Positions 36,583 through 45,581 of a DNA stretch of 64,000 nucleotides are shown piece after piece. The DNA is taken from contig JAYZUZ010000011.1 of NCBI GenBank assembly GCA_036156195.1, forward strand, positions 186,001 to 250,000, in the 5' to 3' direction. Within the stretch, counting starts at the first letter, position 1. The number at the start of each line of letters is the position of its first letter. The position numbers were made by a program, and so were the translations under genes. Below the pieces are notes generated by a model. The model ran no database searches. It saw nothing but the letters and a program-made list of their open reading frames with translations, and was not told where the DNA came from. Source of the stretch: Abyssibacter sp036156195 (GTDB lineage Bacteria > Pseudomonadota > Gammaproteobacteria > Nevskiales > OUC007).

Positions 36583-37943
36583 GCGCCCTCCAGGCGTCGA
36601 AGCAGTCGTTCATGGATGCCGCCAAACCCGCCGTTGGACATCACCAGCAGGTGTTGCGGGCGATCGCGGTCCAGCGTGGACACCACCGTATCAACAATCT
36701 CGGTGACCGCCGCATGGACATGGAGCCTGTCCCCGAGTGACGCCAGGGTTTGCGCCAGGCTCCAACCCATTTGCGCCGGCTCCAGCACATGGACCACATC
36801 GGCTGCGGACAGACTCGTCGCCAGGGCCTCGCGGTGATGGCCCTGTTTCATGGTATTGGAACGCGGCTCCAGGATCGCCACGATCCGTTCAGAGCCGACC
36901 CGCGCACGCAGCGCGCGCAGTGTCTCGGTGATGGCGGTCGGGTGATGGGCGAAATCGTCATACACCGTCACCCGGCCGACTCGGCCCCGCGTCTCGAGCC
37001 GGCGCCGCACCCCTTCAAAACTGCGCAAGGCGGCTGCCGCCTGATCCACGGGGACACCGACATGCCGCGCGGCCGCAGCGGCTGCCATGGCATTGCGGGC
37101 GTTGTGCGCGCCAAGCATGGACCACCGGACCTCGGCGATCCGGCCGTCGGGGTCCACCAGCTCAAATTGCGACCAGTCGGGCACCTGCGCGCGAATCTGC
37201 CAGCCGCAGTCCGTACCCAGGTGAATCTGCTGACTCCAGCAACCGCGTTCGATCACGCGTTCCAGCGGCACATCCCCTGCCGGGCGGATCACGGCACCGC
37301 TGCCCGGCACTGTTCGCACCAAGTGATGAAACTGACGCTCGATGGCAGCCAGATCATCGAAGATATCGGCGTGATCGAACTCGAGATTATTGAGCACCGC
37401 CGTGCGCGGACGGTAATGGACGAACTTGGAACGCTTGTCGAAGAAGGCCGTGTCGTACTCGTCGGCTTCGATCACAAAAAAATCGCTGCCCCCCAGTCTT
37501 GCCGACACCGGGAAGTTACCGGGCACGCCGCCGATCAGAAACCCCGGTTGCATGCCTGCGTGCTCCAGCATCCAGGCAAGCACAGAACTGGTCGTGGTCT
37601 TGCCGTGTGTGCCAGCGACGGCGAGCACCCACCGGGACTGCAGAATCGCTTCTGACAGCCACTGGGGTCCGGAGGTATACCGCAACCCGCGCTCCAGTAC
37701 GGCCTCGACCACAGGATGGCCGCGCGACAGGGCATTGCCGATAACGACGATGTCCGGCGCCGGATCCAGCTGCGCCAGATCATCGCCCGGCGAGATGGTG
37801 ATGCCCTGCTCGGCGAGCAGCGTACTCATCGGGGGGTAAACATTGGCGTCCGACCCAGTCACCCGATGGCCGGCCTCGCGGGCGATCAGCGCGATGCCGG
37901 CCATGAAGGTGCCGCAGACACCCAGAATGTGAACGTGGGCCAA
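36579..37943 (-). CDS. mpl: UDP-N-acetylmuramate--L-alanyl-gamma-D-glutamyl-meso-DAP ligase
   Basis: Mpl is the recycling ligase that joins a salvaged tripeptide to UDP-MurNAc. It begins MAHVHILGVCGTFMAGIALIA, the Mpl start, and has the ATP loop VAGTHGKTTTSSVLAWM. GFLIGGVPGNF and FVIEADEYDTAFFDKRSKF (core EADEYDTAFFDK) separate it from MurC. The length of 454 aa is normal. The pmbA gene follows with an ATGA overlap. Confidence 0.95.
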   Translation of the reverse strand: MAHVHILGVCGTFMAGIALIAREAGHRVTGSDANVYPPMSTLLAEQGITISPGDDLAQLDPAPDIVVIGNALSRGHPVVEAVLERGLRYTSGPQWLSEAILQSRWVLAVAGTHGKTTTSSVLAWMLEHAGMQPGFLIGGVPGNFPVSARLGGSDFFVIEADEYDTAFFDKRSKFVHYRPRTAVLNNLEFDHADIFDDLAAIERQFHHLVRTVPGSGAVIRPAGDVPLERVIERGCWSQQIHLGTDCGWQIRAQVPDWSQFELVDPDGRIAEVRWSMLGAHNARNAMAAAAAARHVGVPVDQAAAALRSFEGVRRRLETRGRVGRVTVYDDFAHHPTAITETLRALRARVGSERIVAILEPRSNTMKQGHHREALATSLSAADVVHVLEPAQMGWSLAQTLASLGDRLHVHAAVTEIVDTVVSTLDRDRPQHLLVMSNGGFGGIHERLLRRLEGA

Positions 37944-37952
37944 GATGCAGGC

Positions 37953-38486
37953 TCAGGCGAGTGGCAACAGGACCAGCCAGATCAGCATGCCCTGCAGCAG
38001 CGCCAATCCCATACCGGCAATGAGATGCACGTCCAGCGCGTGGCGGAAGATATGGCCGGTCACCAGCACGCTCCACAAGCCCAGCGCCAGCCAGGCCCCA
38101 ACAGCCGCGGACGGCGCCTCAATCGTGCTCGCAGCATCCGGGTTCTCGGCCAATTGCTGGAATATCGGCGCCAGTGCATTCAACGGGAACAAGGCCAGCA
38201 CACCCAGGACAGCCTGGGTGGCAAACAGCGCGGTCAAGGTCTGCACTGTGCGGGGCGTGCGCTCGCGAATCTGCAGCAAGCCCACGACAAAGCCAGCGGA
38301 AATCAGCGTTGCCAGCAGGGTTTGAGGAATGGCCACCAGCGTTGACGTGCCAACGGCCAGCGACAGCACATTGGCCACGATACCGGCGGCGATACTGCCG
38401 GCGAGCAGAGACGTGGAGTAAGGCAGATCCTGCGGTCCGTTCTGCAGCAGCAGGACACGGCCCAGGCTAGGTAGAAATTGTGACAT
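37953..38486 (-). CDS. Conserved integral membrane protein (Yip1-like), unknown function
   Basis: I do not recognise a specific family. The protein is about 177 aa (start MSQFLPSLGRVLLLQNGPQDLP at 38486; an ATG at 38507 is possible). About five hydrophobic segments are visible: LLAGSIAAGIVANVLSLAV, LLATLISAGFVVGLL, ALFATQAVLGVLALFPL, VGAWLALGLWSVLVTG and GLALLQGMLIWLVLL. The size and topology recall Yip1/YIF1-like bacterial proteins. It is 9 bases upstream of mpl in the same direction. Confidence 0.7.
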   Translation of the reverse strand: MSQFLPSLGRVLLLQNGPQDLPYSTSLLAGSIAAGIVANVLSLAVGTSTLVAIPQTLLATLISAGFVVGLLQIRERTPRTVQTLTALFATQAVLGVLALFPLNALAPIFQQLAENPDAASTIEAPSAAVGAWLALGLWSVLVTGHIFRHALDVHLIAGMGLALLQGMLIWLVLLPLA

Positions 38487-38556
38487 CGGGCGAGACAGGC
38501 ACCCCATCGGGCGAGAACCTATAGTCTATCGGCTCCCTGTCCTCACGGCACACTGA

Positions 38557-39717
38557 ATGGACTTTATCGAAATCTCCGACCCGGATGCGCTGGCCGCCTA
38601 TACCGACCGCGTGCGCGACGCCGCGTCCCTTTGCGTGGACACCGAGTTCATGCGCGAGCGCACTTACTGGCCGGAGCTGGCGCTGGTCCAGGTCTGCGCG
38701 GAGCAACAGTGCGCAGTGATCGACCCGCTGGCCTTCGATGCCCGCCCGGGCCTGCGCGAACTGCTTGGCCGCCCCGATCAGGTCAAGGTCTTCCACGCGG
38801 CGGGGCAGGACATGGAAGTTCTGCACCACAGCCTCGACATGGTGCCAGCCCCCGTCTTCGATACCCAGTTGGCCGCCAGCCTGCTGGGCTATGGCGACCA
38901 GATCGGCTACGGCGCGCTGGTCGAGCGCACCATGGGTCACCAGCTGCCCAAGGCCTTCTCCCGTCTCAACTGGAAACAGCGCCCCATCGAGCGCGAGGCG
39001 CTGGAGTACGCAGCGGCGGACGTGATCTGGCTGGAAGGCGCCTATGCCAAGCTGCAGGGTGAGTTGGACCGCCTGGGCCGCTCCGATTGGCTGGACGACG
39101 ACTTTGCGCAGCTTGTGGAACCCAGCCGTTGGATGGTCGAGCCGGAGGGTGCCTGGCGAAAACTCAAGGGGCTGCGCAAGCTCCGGCCGAATCAGCGCCA
39201 GCTCGCGGCCCGTGTGGCGGCCTGGCGGGAAACCAAGGCGCTAGCGCGTAACCTGCCGCGCAAATGGGTGCTCAAGGATGACGTCATCCTCGACATGGCC
39301 CGGCGCAAGCCCAAGACCGCTGACGAGCTTAAGCGCATCCGCGGGCTGGAGGACAAAGCCATCCAGCGCGATGGCGACGCCATGCTCGCAGCCCTGACCA
39401 GCGAGCAGGTCTGGCCGGAACTCAACGAAAAAGATGAGCGCCCGCTGCCCCCCGAATCAGAACCGGTCGTGGATGCCTTGATGGCCCTGCTTCGGCAACA
39501 GGCGTTGGCCCACGGCATGACCGCCAGCGCCATTGCCGGACGGAATGACCTGATCAAACTGGCCGCCGGTGAACGTGATGGCCTGCTCGTGCAGGGCTGG
39601 CGCGCAAAAGTCGCCGGCCGGGCGCTGCTGGCGTTTCTCGATGGTAAGAGCCAATTGCAGGTTGGCGGCGAATCGGGGCAACCGCAGTTAACGCTAAACG
39701 AAGCGCCTGCTCCATAA
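38557..39717 (+). CDS. rnd: Ribonuclease D
   Basis: RNase D is a 3'-5' exonuclease that trims tRNA and other small RNA 3' ends. The DEDD residues are in CVDTEFMRERTY (D, E), HAAGQDMEVL (D) and EYAAADVIWL (Y and D). A HRDC domain follows (near KAIQRDGDAML), then a second helical region. The length of 386 aa is usual. It is divergent from the preceding membrane-protein gene and closed by a terminator. Confidence 0.95.
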   Translation: MDFIEISDPDALAAYTDRVRDAASLCVDTEFMRERTYWPELALVQVCAEQQCAVIDPLAFDARPGLRELLGRPDQVKVFHAAGQDMEVLHHSLDMVPAPVFDTQLAASLLGYGDQIGYGALVERTMGHQLPKAFSRLNWKQRPIEREALEYAAADVIWLEGAYAKLQGELDRLGRSDWLDDDFAQLVEPSRWMVEPEGAWRKLKGLRKLRPNQRQLAARVAAWRETKALARNLPRKWVLKDDVILDMARRKPKTADELKRIRGLEDKAIQRDGDAMLAALTSEQVWPELNEKDERPLPPESEPVVDALMALLRQQALAHGMTASAIAGRNDLIKLAAGERDGLLVQGWRAKVAGRALLAFLDGKSQLQVGGESGQPQLTLNEAPAP

Positions 39718-39720
39718 ACG

Positions 39721-39752
39721 ACAACGCCCGCAGCAGCGGGCGTTGTTGCTTC
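39721..39752 (+). terminator. Intrinsic terminator between rnd and adk
   Basis: A perfect 11-bp stem ACAACGCCCGC / GCGGGCGTTGT (39721-39731 and 39736-39746) with loop AGCA follows the rnd stop, then TGCTTCC. The T-run is short. It could also serve adk from the other side. Confidence 0.7.
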
Positions 39753-39776
39753 CTGCCTGAACAGGTTGGAGACGCT

Positions 39777-40328
39777 TTACACGCCCACGGCCTGCTCGAT
39801 GCGGCCGAAGATTTCGTCGATCTCCCCGACACCGGTCACGGTCGCCAGCTTTCCCTGGGCCGCGTAGTAATTCACCACCGGCTTGGTCTGGCTTTCGAAC
39901 ACTTCGAGACGGTGACGAATCGTGTCCTCGGTATCGTCGGCGCGCTTGCGCTCCAGCAACCGGGTCATGATTTCCTCGTTATCCACGACCAGATGGACTG
40001 CCTTTTCCAGAGGCCGGCCCAGCTTGGTCAGCATTTCATCGAGGGCAGCAGCCTGTGCGTGGCTGCGCGGAAACCCGTCGAGGATAAAGCCGTTCTCGCT
40101 TCCGGGCGCTTCGAGGCGCTCACGGATCATGCCGACGACGATGTCATCGGCAACCAACTCGCCCGCTTCCATGGCGGCCTTGGCTTTCAGACCCAGCTCG
40201 GTGCCCTCGGCAACCGCCGCGCGGAGCAGGTCACCCGTGGAAATCTGCGGTGCTCCGTGCTTGTTCTGCAGCTTCGCGGCCTGCGTACCCTTTCCCGAAC
40301 CGGGCGCGCCCAGCAATACGATTCGCAT
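39777..40328 (-). CDS. adk: Adenylate kinase (short form)
   Basis: Adk interconverts ATP, AMP and ADP. The P-loop is LLGAPGSGKGTQA, followed by PQISTGDLLRAA and DGFPRSHAQA. At 183 aa it is the short form without the LID insertion of the 214-aa enteric enzyme; between RKRADDTEDT and the C-terminus there is no zinc-binding Cys set. The start ATG is 40326-40328. It is divergent from pfp. Confidence 0.95.
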   Translation of the reverse strand: MRIVLLGAPGSGKGTQAAKLQNKHGAPQISTGDLLRAAVAEGTELGLKAKAAMEAGELVADDIVVGMIRERLEAPGSENGFILDGFPRSHAQAAALDEMLTKLGRPLEKAVHLVVDNEEIMTRLLERKRADDTEDTIRHRLEVFESQTKPVVNYYAAQGKLATVTGVGEIDEIFGRIEQAVGV

Positions 40329-40645
40329 GGTAGTAATCCGAATGTCGAATGAGACTCTTGGGCGCGATTCTGCTGCCGCGCACCAACGGGCCGCGCGGTG
40401 GCGGCGAGCGGCAACGGTACTCTGAGCTTTCGAGAGGCGTCAATCGGACGCAGCCAACCGGATGTCGGTCGACATTGCCGCACCCCTGCCTGAGGACGGG
40501 CAATTCTGCCGGTGGAACAAGGCATTGTGCGGTTGCGACAGGCGAGCGGACCCGCCGGTTGCGCTCGACCAAAGTCGAGACCCACCCCAGCCCGCTGTCT
40601 GGACTATGCTGCGCGCTGTCCGCCCACTTACGAGCTCAGGCCGCG
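40329..40645. other. Divergent intergenic region between adk and pfp
   Basis: About 317 bases without a supported gene. The frame open upstream of pfp has no family-like sequence here. A -10-like TATGCT at about 40605-40610 lies some 35 bases before the pfp ATG, without a good -35. No strong hairpin or riboswitch was seen. Confidence 0.4.
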
Positions 40646-41902
40646 ATGCCGAACGCGTTCTATGCCCAGTCCGGCGGCGTGACTGCCGTCATCAATGCCA
40701 CCGCCGCAGGCGTCATTGAGACCGCCCGCCAGTATCCCGATGCCATCGGCACAGTGTTCGCGGGCCGTAACGGCGTGCTGGGTGCGCTGGAGGAAGCGCT
40801 GTACGACACGCGCCAACTGTCGGATCACGAGATCCAGGCGCTGCGCCGCAGCCCCGGCGCCGCCTTTGGCAGTTGTCGCTACCGGCTTGCCGACGGCCCG
40901 GATGGCGAGCGCGAGCTGCAGCGCCTGCTGGATGTCTTCGCAGCTCATGACATCCGCTATGTCCTCTACAACGGCGGCGGTGATTCTGCAGACACCTGCC
41001 TGAAAATCGCCCGTCTGGCCCAAGCCCGCGGTGTGCCGCTGCAGGCCATTCATTTGCCCAAGACCATCGACAACGATCTGCCACTCACCGATTGCAGCCC
41101 CGGTTTTGGCTCTGCCGCCAAGTACGTCGCCACCTCGGTGATCGAAGTCGGGCGGGATGTCGATGCGATGCGTCGCACGGCCACGCGCGTCTTTGTCCTT
41201 GAAGTGCTGGGGCGGCATGCGGGCTGGACCGCTGCGGCCGCGGCACTGGCCGCATCGAGTCGTGATGAACCCCCGCACCTGCTCCTGCTGCCCGAGCGCC
41301 CCCTGTGCCCCGAGCGCCTCATCGAGCAAGTCCACAGATGCGAGCAGACCTACGGTTTCTGCGTGCTTGTGGTGTCCGAGGGCGTTCGCGATCTGGACGG
41401 TCACCTGCTGTCGGCCAGCAAGACCCAGGATGCCTTTGGTCACCCCCAACTGGGTGGCGCTGGCCAGCAGATCGCGACACGGATCCGCGAGCACCTGCAA
41501 CTCAAAACCCATGTCGCCGTTGCCGACTACTTAATGCGCTCGGCTGCGCATCATGTCTCAGCCACGGACCAGGCACAGGCTTACGCCGTCGGGGAGGCGG
41601 GCATCCGGGCGGCTCTGGCCGGTGCCAACAACATCATGATCAGCCTGGAGCGACTCTCGGACCAACCCTATGCCTGGCGCACGGGCGAGGCGCCGTTATC
41701 CCAGATCGCCAACCGCGAAAAACGGCTGCCGGACCACTACATCAGCGATGACGGTTGGCACATCACAACGGCCTGCCGCCGTTACCTGCAACCTCTGATT
41801 GTGGGCGAGTCGCCGCCGCCCTACGCCAACGGCCTGCCGTGCTATGTCAAACTTAGGCTCCAGCGCGCGCCCTGTCGGCTGGCCCCGTGGCCGCCGCGCT
41901 GA
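40646..41902 (+). CDS. pfp: 6-phosphofructokinase, PPi-dependent type
   Basis: This enzyme phosphorylates fructose-6-phosphate, reversibly if pyrophosphate is the donor. The donor-specifying residues are of the PPi type: GGGDS has Asp where ATP enzymes have Gly, and PKTIDND has Lys where ATP enzymes have PGTIDND. The N-terminal FYAQSGGVTAVINATAAG is typical. I chose the ATG at 40646 (MPNAFYAQSGG, 418 aa). The donor is inferred, not shown. Inorganic pyrophosphatase lies directly downstream. Confidence 0.9.
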   Translation: MPNAFYAQSGGVTAVINATAAGVIETARQYPDAIGTVFAGRNGVLGALEEALYDTRQLSDHEIQALRRSPGAAFGSCRYRLADGPDGERELQRLLDVFAAHDIRYVLYNGGGDSADTCLKIARLAQARGVPLQAIHLPKTIDNDLPLTDCSPGFGSAAKYVATSVIEVGRDVDAMRRTATRVFVLEVLGRHAGWTAAAAALAASSRDEPPHLLLLPERPLCPERLIEQVHRCEQTYGFCVLVVSEGVRDLDGHLLSASKTQDAFGHPQLGGAGQQIATRIREHLQLKTHVAVADYLMRSAAHHVSATDQAQAYAVGEAGIRAALAGANNIMISLERLSDQPYAWRTGEAPLSQIANREKRLPDHYISDDGWHITTACRRYLQPLIVGESPPPYANGLPCYVKLRLQRAPCRLAPWPPR

Positions 41903-41932
41903 CCTCATTCATCAACCCTCAGGAAGCAGCAC

Positions 41933-42466
41933 ATGTCGTTTGACAGCTTGGGACCGGGCAGCAAGGCCCCGGACGAAATCTTTGTCGTAATCGAAATCGC
42001 CGCCAACGCCGGACCGGTGAAATATGAAGTAGACAAGGACAGCGGCCTGCTGATGGTCGACCGTTTCATGAACGTGGCCATGCACTACCCCGCGAATTAT
42101 GGCTATGTGCCCGGCACGCTTTATGACGACGGTGATCCCGTCGACGTCCTAGTGCTGACACCGCATCCCATCGTCCCTGGCTGCGCAATCAAATGCCGTC
42201 CGGTTGCGGTGCTCGGTACGGAAGACGAATCCGGCCTGGACGCCAAGATCCTGGCTGTTCCGACCGACAAGGTCTCCACCAAGTACTACGCAGACATGCA
42301 GGACCTGGACGACGTGCCGCAGCGCCTGCAGAACGAGATCCAGCACTTCTTCGAGCGCTACAAGGATCTTGAAGAAGGCAAGTGGGTCAAGGTGACCGGC
42401 TGGGAAGGCGCCGCCAAGGCCAAGGCCGAGATCACCAAGTCGATTGAAGCCTACAAGAACGCCTGA
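41933..42466 (+). CDS. ppa: Inorganic pyrophosphatase (family I)
   Basis: Ppa hydrolyses PPi to phosphate and drives biosynthetic reactions. The family I signature is YGYVPGTLYDDGDPVDVLVLT (core DGDPVDVLVL), with NYGYVPGT before it and KVTGWEGAAKA at the C-terminus. The length of 177 aa is normal. AGGAAGCAGC precedes the ATG. It follows pfp by 30 bases, so the two PPi-using genes may share a transcript. Confidence 0.95.
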   Translation: MSFDSLGPGSKAPDEIFVVIEIAANAGPVKYEVDKDSGLLMVDRFMNVAMHYPANYGYVPGTLYDDGDPVDVLVLTPHPIVPGCAIKCRPVAVLGTEDESGLDAKILAVPTDKVSTKYYADMQDLDDVPQRLQNEIQHFFERYKDLEEGKWVKVTGWEGAAKAKAEITKSIEAYKNA

Positions 42467-42482
42467 TCAGGGCGGCAAGATG

Positions 42483-42524
42483 GCCGAAGCCGGAGCAGCC
42501 CGACCGTGGCTGCTTCGGCTTTTT
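42483..42524 (+). terminator. Intrinsic terminator after ppa
   Basis: GCCGAA ... GCAGCC pairs with GGCTGC ... TTCGGC around a short loop (with an asymmetric bulge), and TTTTT follows. It lies between converging ppa and the histidine kinase gene, whose stop it touches. Confidence 0.75.
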
Positions 42525-43354
42525 CATGCACGGACCTCAGCCGCCGGGTCGGCAACCGGAAGCCAGACCCGAAACGTCGCGCCTTCGCCCTCGGCCGAGA
42601 CCACATCAATCGAACCGCCGTGCCGCTCGACGATGCGTGCGCACAGCGCAAGCCCGATCCCGGTACCGGGGTATTCATCCGGACTGTGCAAGCGCGCGAA
42701 CATCTGAAAAATCTCGTCCTGATACTGGGACGCGATACCGATTCCGTTATCCCGGACATCGACCCGGACCCGGTCGCCGGTCTGCTCGGCCCTGATATCC
42801 ACCTCCGGTGGGTGACCGGGACGCGCAAACTTGCAGGCGTTGCTGATCAGGTTCTGGAACAGGCGCGTCAGCAAACCCGCATGGCCGGCCACAGCCGGTA
42901 AATCGCCAGTGCGGATGGTCGCGTGATGTTGCTGAATCAGCGCGCGCAGACCGTCGCGAGCGTCCGTGACAACCGCCTCCAGGTCCACTGCCACAAACGC
43001 CATCTGGACGCGGTTCGCCCGAGAAAACTCCAGCAAGTCATCAATCAGACGATCCATCTGGGAGATGGCTTCGCGAATCAGATCCAGATACTCACGCCCG
43101 GAGTCGGACATGCGCTCCAGTTCCTTGCGACGGATCAGGTCAGAGAATCCGGCAATGGTCCGCAAGGGCGCGCGCAGATCATGCGAAGCGGCGTAGGCAA
43201 AACGCTCCAGCTCTTCATTGGAGCGCCGCAGTTCCTGATTCCGCGCCTGCAACTCCTGCGCCTTGGCCTCCAGCAAGGCCTCGGCCTGCTGACGTGCGGC
43301 GCGCTCCCGCGCCAGTTTGCGTTCCAGCAAGGCGACCGCGTCGTTGTCCTGCAT
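42524..43354 (-). CDS. Cytoplasmic sensor histidine kinase
   Basis: This is a 276-aa orphan kinase. An N-terminal coiled coil (LARERAARQQAEALLEAKA) leads directly to the phosphoacceptor box ASHDLRAPLRTIAGF. The ATPase has an N box NLISNACKF, G1 DNGIGI, F box FQMFARLH and G2 GTGIGLAL. There is no sensor domain or membrane helix, so input must come through the coiled coil or a partner. I chose the ATG at 43354 (MQDNDAVALLE) because GGGAG lies about 8 bases upstream; an ATG at 43435 is possible. No response regulator is adjacent. Confidence 0.87.
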   Translation of the reverse strand: MQDNDAVALLERKLARERAARQQAEALLEAKAQELQARNQELRRSNEELERFAYAASHDLRAPLRTIAGFSDLIRRKELERMSDSGREYLDLIREAISQMDRLIDDLLEFSRANRVQMAFVAVDLEAVVTDARDGLRALIQQHHATIRTGDLPAVAGHAGLLTRLFQNLISNACKFARPGHPPEVDIRAEQTGDRVRVDVRDNGIGIASQYQDEIFQMFARLHSPDEYPGTGIGLALCARIVERHGGSIDVVSAEGEGATFRVWLPVADPAAEVRA

Positions 43355-43807
43355 ACCTGCGCTCCCATCAGCCCGATTCGTAACCCCCGCGGTGCCCCCA
43401 GCCAGCCTCAGGGCCAGCAGCAAACCGCACACCATGTCCCGTAGAGCATACCCCCCGTCTACTCCGGCAGACGCTCAATCGATGCGCTGGCCGCCGCGAC
43501 AGCCCGTGCATCCAGGCGATGGTCCTCAGAAAGCGCCCACCGATGCGCACCGCCAGGTTACTGTCTGAAATCCGACGCCGTCCGGGTGGTGCGAATCACC
43601 GCGTGTTTCCTTAACACGTCCACGGTCGGTACGTCGCCGAGGTTTAGGTCCGCGCCGCCTGCGCGAGTCCATTACCCGGACGCCAACGCATCGGATATCG
43701 AAGTTCCGGAACACGGTCCAGAACGCGGGAGTCAGACACCCCATGATGCGCAAGGCTGCGTGTTAGCATGCTGCGCCGCAGCATCGAGACATTGGAGGTC
43801 AGCATTT
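43355..43807. other. Divergent intergenic region between the histidine kinase and ndh
   Basis: About 450 bases. It holds a degenerate copy of the dispersed palindromic repeat (43528-43610). I see no credible small gene. A ribosome site GGAGG precedes the ndh start. No promoter with both boxes is clear. Confidence 0.5.
43528..43610. repeat. Palindromic dispersed repeat, degenerate copy D
   Basis: GCGCACCGCCAGGTTACTG, TCTGAAATCCGACGCCGTCC and GGGTGGTGCGAATCACC align base by base with the copy at 46.4 kb, with scattered changes. The right arm GCGTGTTTCC mirrors the left-end GGAAACAC of other copies. The outermost left arm is decayed. Confidence 0.6.
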
Positions 43808-45160
43808 ATGCCGCAATCAACACCTATACCCTCGGATAAGCACCGCGTTGTCATTGTTGGTGGGGGTTTTGGAGGCTTGTTTGCCGCACGCGCCCTGGGC
43901 CGAAGCGGTTTTGATGTGACGCTGCTGGACAAGCGCAATTTCCACCTGTTCCAACCCCTGCTCTACCAGGTCGCCACAGGCACGCTCACCGTCGGAGATA
44001 TCTCGACACAGCAACGCGTGGTGCTGCGCAAGTACGCCAATGTTCGTACGCTGCTGGGCACGGTTTACGACATCGATGTCGACCGGCAAATCGTGTACTA
44101 CGAAGGTGGCGAAGCGCCTTACGACACCCTCATCGCGGCCACCGGCGTCAAGCATCAGTACTTCGGCAATGACCACTGGCGCGAACACGCACCGGGCCTC
44201 AAGACGGTCGAGCATGCCCTGGAAATGCGCCATCGGCTGTTCCGGGCATTCGAAGAGGCGGAAAAAACCAGCGACCCCGACCTGCGTCGCAAACTGCTGA
44301 CCTTTGTCATCGTCGGCGGTGGACCCACTGGCGTGGAGTTGGCCGGAGCCCTGGGTGACCTGACCCAGCGTGTGATGGTTGGTAATTTCCGCAGCATCGA
44401 CCCGCGCGACGCGCGGGTCATTCTGGTCGAGGGTGCGGACAATATTCTGCCGCCGTACGACAACAGCCTGCGCGATGCCGCCAAGCGCATGCTGGAAGAG
44501 CTCAAGGTCGAGGTCCGCACGCAGGCGATGGCCGACGACATCACCGCCGAAACGGTGCGCCTCAAGCACAAGAGCGGCGACACCGAGACCATCGAGACTC
44601 GCAACGTGCTCTGGGCTGCGGGGGTCACCTTGTCGCAGTTTGGTCGCACGCTGGCTGCGCGCACACAAGGCGAAACCGACCCACGCGGACGCCTCGTGGT
44701 GGACGCACAGCTACGGATGCCGTCGCATCCCAATATTCACGTCATTGGCGATCTGGCCTGCGCGCCGGACGGCAAGGGCGGCACGCTCCCCGGCCTGGCC
44801 CCGGTTGCAATGCAGCAGGGCCGCTACGTCGCCAAGCTGCTCAAGCGTCAGGCCAAGGGCAAGCCGGCCAAGCCGTTCAAATACCTGGACAAGGGGTCCA
44901 TGGCGATTATTGCCCGCTACCGCTGCGTCGGTGAGATCTTCGGCTGGAAGGTCAAGGGCGCCTTTGCCTGGCTGGTCTGGTCGCTGGTGCACATCGCCTC
45001 ACTGATCGAGCCCGACCAGCGCATGACGGTCACCATTCAGTGGCTGTCCCGCTTCTTCGGCACCTCAGCCGACCGACTCATCACCGGCAACCCGCCCAAG
45101 ACGGCCGAAATCCAGGCCCAGCATCAGGTGGAGCTTCCCTCCACCAAACGTACAGGCTAA
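43808..45160 (+). CDS. ndh: Type II NADH:quinone oxidoreductase (NDH-2)
   Basis: NDH-2 is a single-subunit flavoprotein that oxidises NADH and reduces quinone without pumping protons. The FAD site is VVIVGGGFGGLFAA and the NADH site is VIVGGGPTGVELAGAL; HLFQPLLYQVATGTL and the C-terminal amphipathic anchor region complete it. I chose the ATG at 43808 (MPQSTPIPSDK, 450 aa) with GGAGG about 10 bases upstream. The 3' end overlaps the converging ArsC-like gene by 4 bases. Confidence 0.93.
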   Translation: MPQSTPIPSDKHRVVIVGGGFGGLFAARALGRSGFDVTLLDKRNFHLFQPLLYQVATGTLTVGDISTQQRVVLRKYANVRTLLGTVYDIDVDRQIVYYEGGEAPYDTLIAATGVKHQYFGNDHWREHAPGLKTVEHALEMRHRLFRAFEEAEKTSDPDLRRKLLTFVIVGGGPTGVELAGALGDLTQRVMVGNFRSIDPRDARVILVEGADNILPPYDNSLRDAAKRMLEELKVEVRTQAMADDITAETVRLKHKSGDTETIETRNVLWAAGVTLSQFGRTLAARTQGETDPRGRLVVDAQLRMPSHPNIHVIGDLACAPDGKGGTLPGLAPVAMQQGRYVAKLLKRQAKGKPAKPFKYLDKGSMAIIARYRCVGEIFGWKVKGAFAWLVWSLVHIASLIEPDQRMTVTIQWLSRFFGTSADRLITGNPPKTAEIQAQHQVELPSTKRTG

Positions 45161-45507
45161 AGCAGCGCGTCGACGTTCTCTGGCGGGCGCCCGATCACAG
45201 CGCGCTCGCCATCGTCGACGATGGGCCGTTCCAGTAGCCGGGGATGTTCCACCAGCAGCGCAATCCATTGCGCCTGACTGCGTGCATCGTCGGCAGCCAG
45301 ACCCAGCTCCTTGGCCAGTGCCTCCTTGAACCGGACCAGGTCGGTCACCGGCCGCCCCAGCCGCTGGACCAGGCCGGTCAGCGTGTCGGCATCGGGTGGC
45401 GTCTCCAGGTAGCGCACCACGTCAGGGGACTGGCCAGCGGCCTCGATGCGCTCCAGGGTTTGGCGGCTCTTGGAACAACGCGGGTTGTGGTAAATCGTCA
45501 ACGGCAT
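45157..45507 (-). CDS. ArsC/YfgD-family thioredoxin-fold protein
   Basis: This protein of 116 aa has the ArsC fold: TIYHNPRCSKSRQTLERI with the single N-terminal cysteine, and later RFKEALAKELGL and RPIVDDGERAVIGRPPENV (core VDDGERAVIGRP). It is a glutaredoxin-linked arsenate reductase family member, but YfgD-type proteins lack a proven arsenate role and no ars genes are near, so housekeeping function is equally possible. Confidence 0.88.
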   Translation of the reverse strand: MPLTIYHNPRCSKSRQTLERIEAAGQSPDVVRYLETPPDADTLTGLVQRLGRPVTDLVRFKEALAKELGLAADDARSQAQWIALLVEHPRLLERPIVDDGERAVIGRPPENVDALL

Positions 45508-45581
45508 GCGTCTGAGGGGCTTGAATCCGGCGCGCAGTGTAGCGTTCTTCAGCGAGCAACCGGTGCCATGACCGGGCGGAT

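Noticed and set aside
43586..43807. N-terminal extension of NDH-2
   Set aside because: It crosses the degenerate repeat region and lacks any NDH-2 likeness; the ATG at 43808 has GGAGG upstream.
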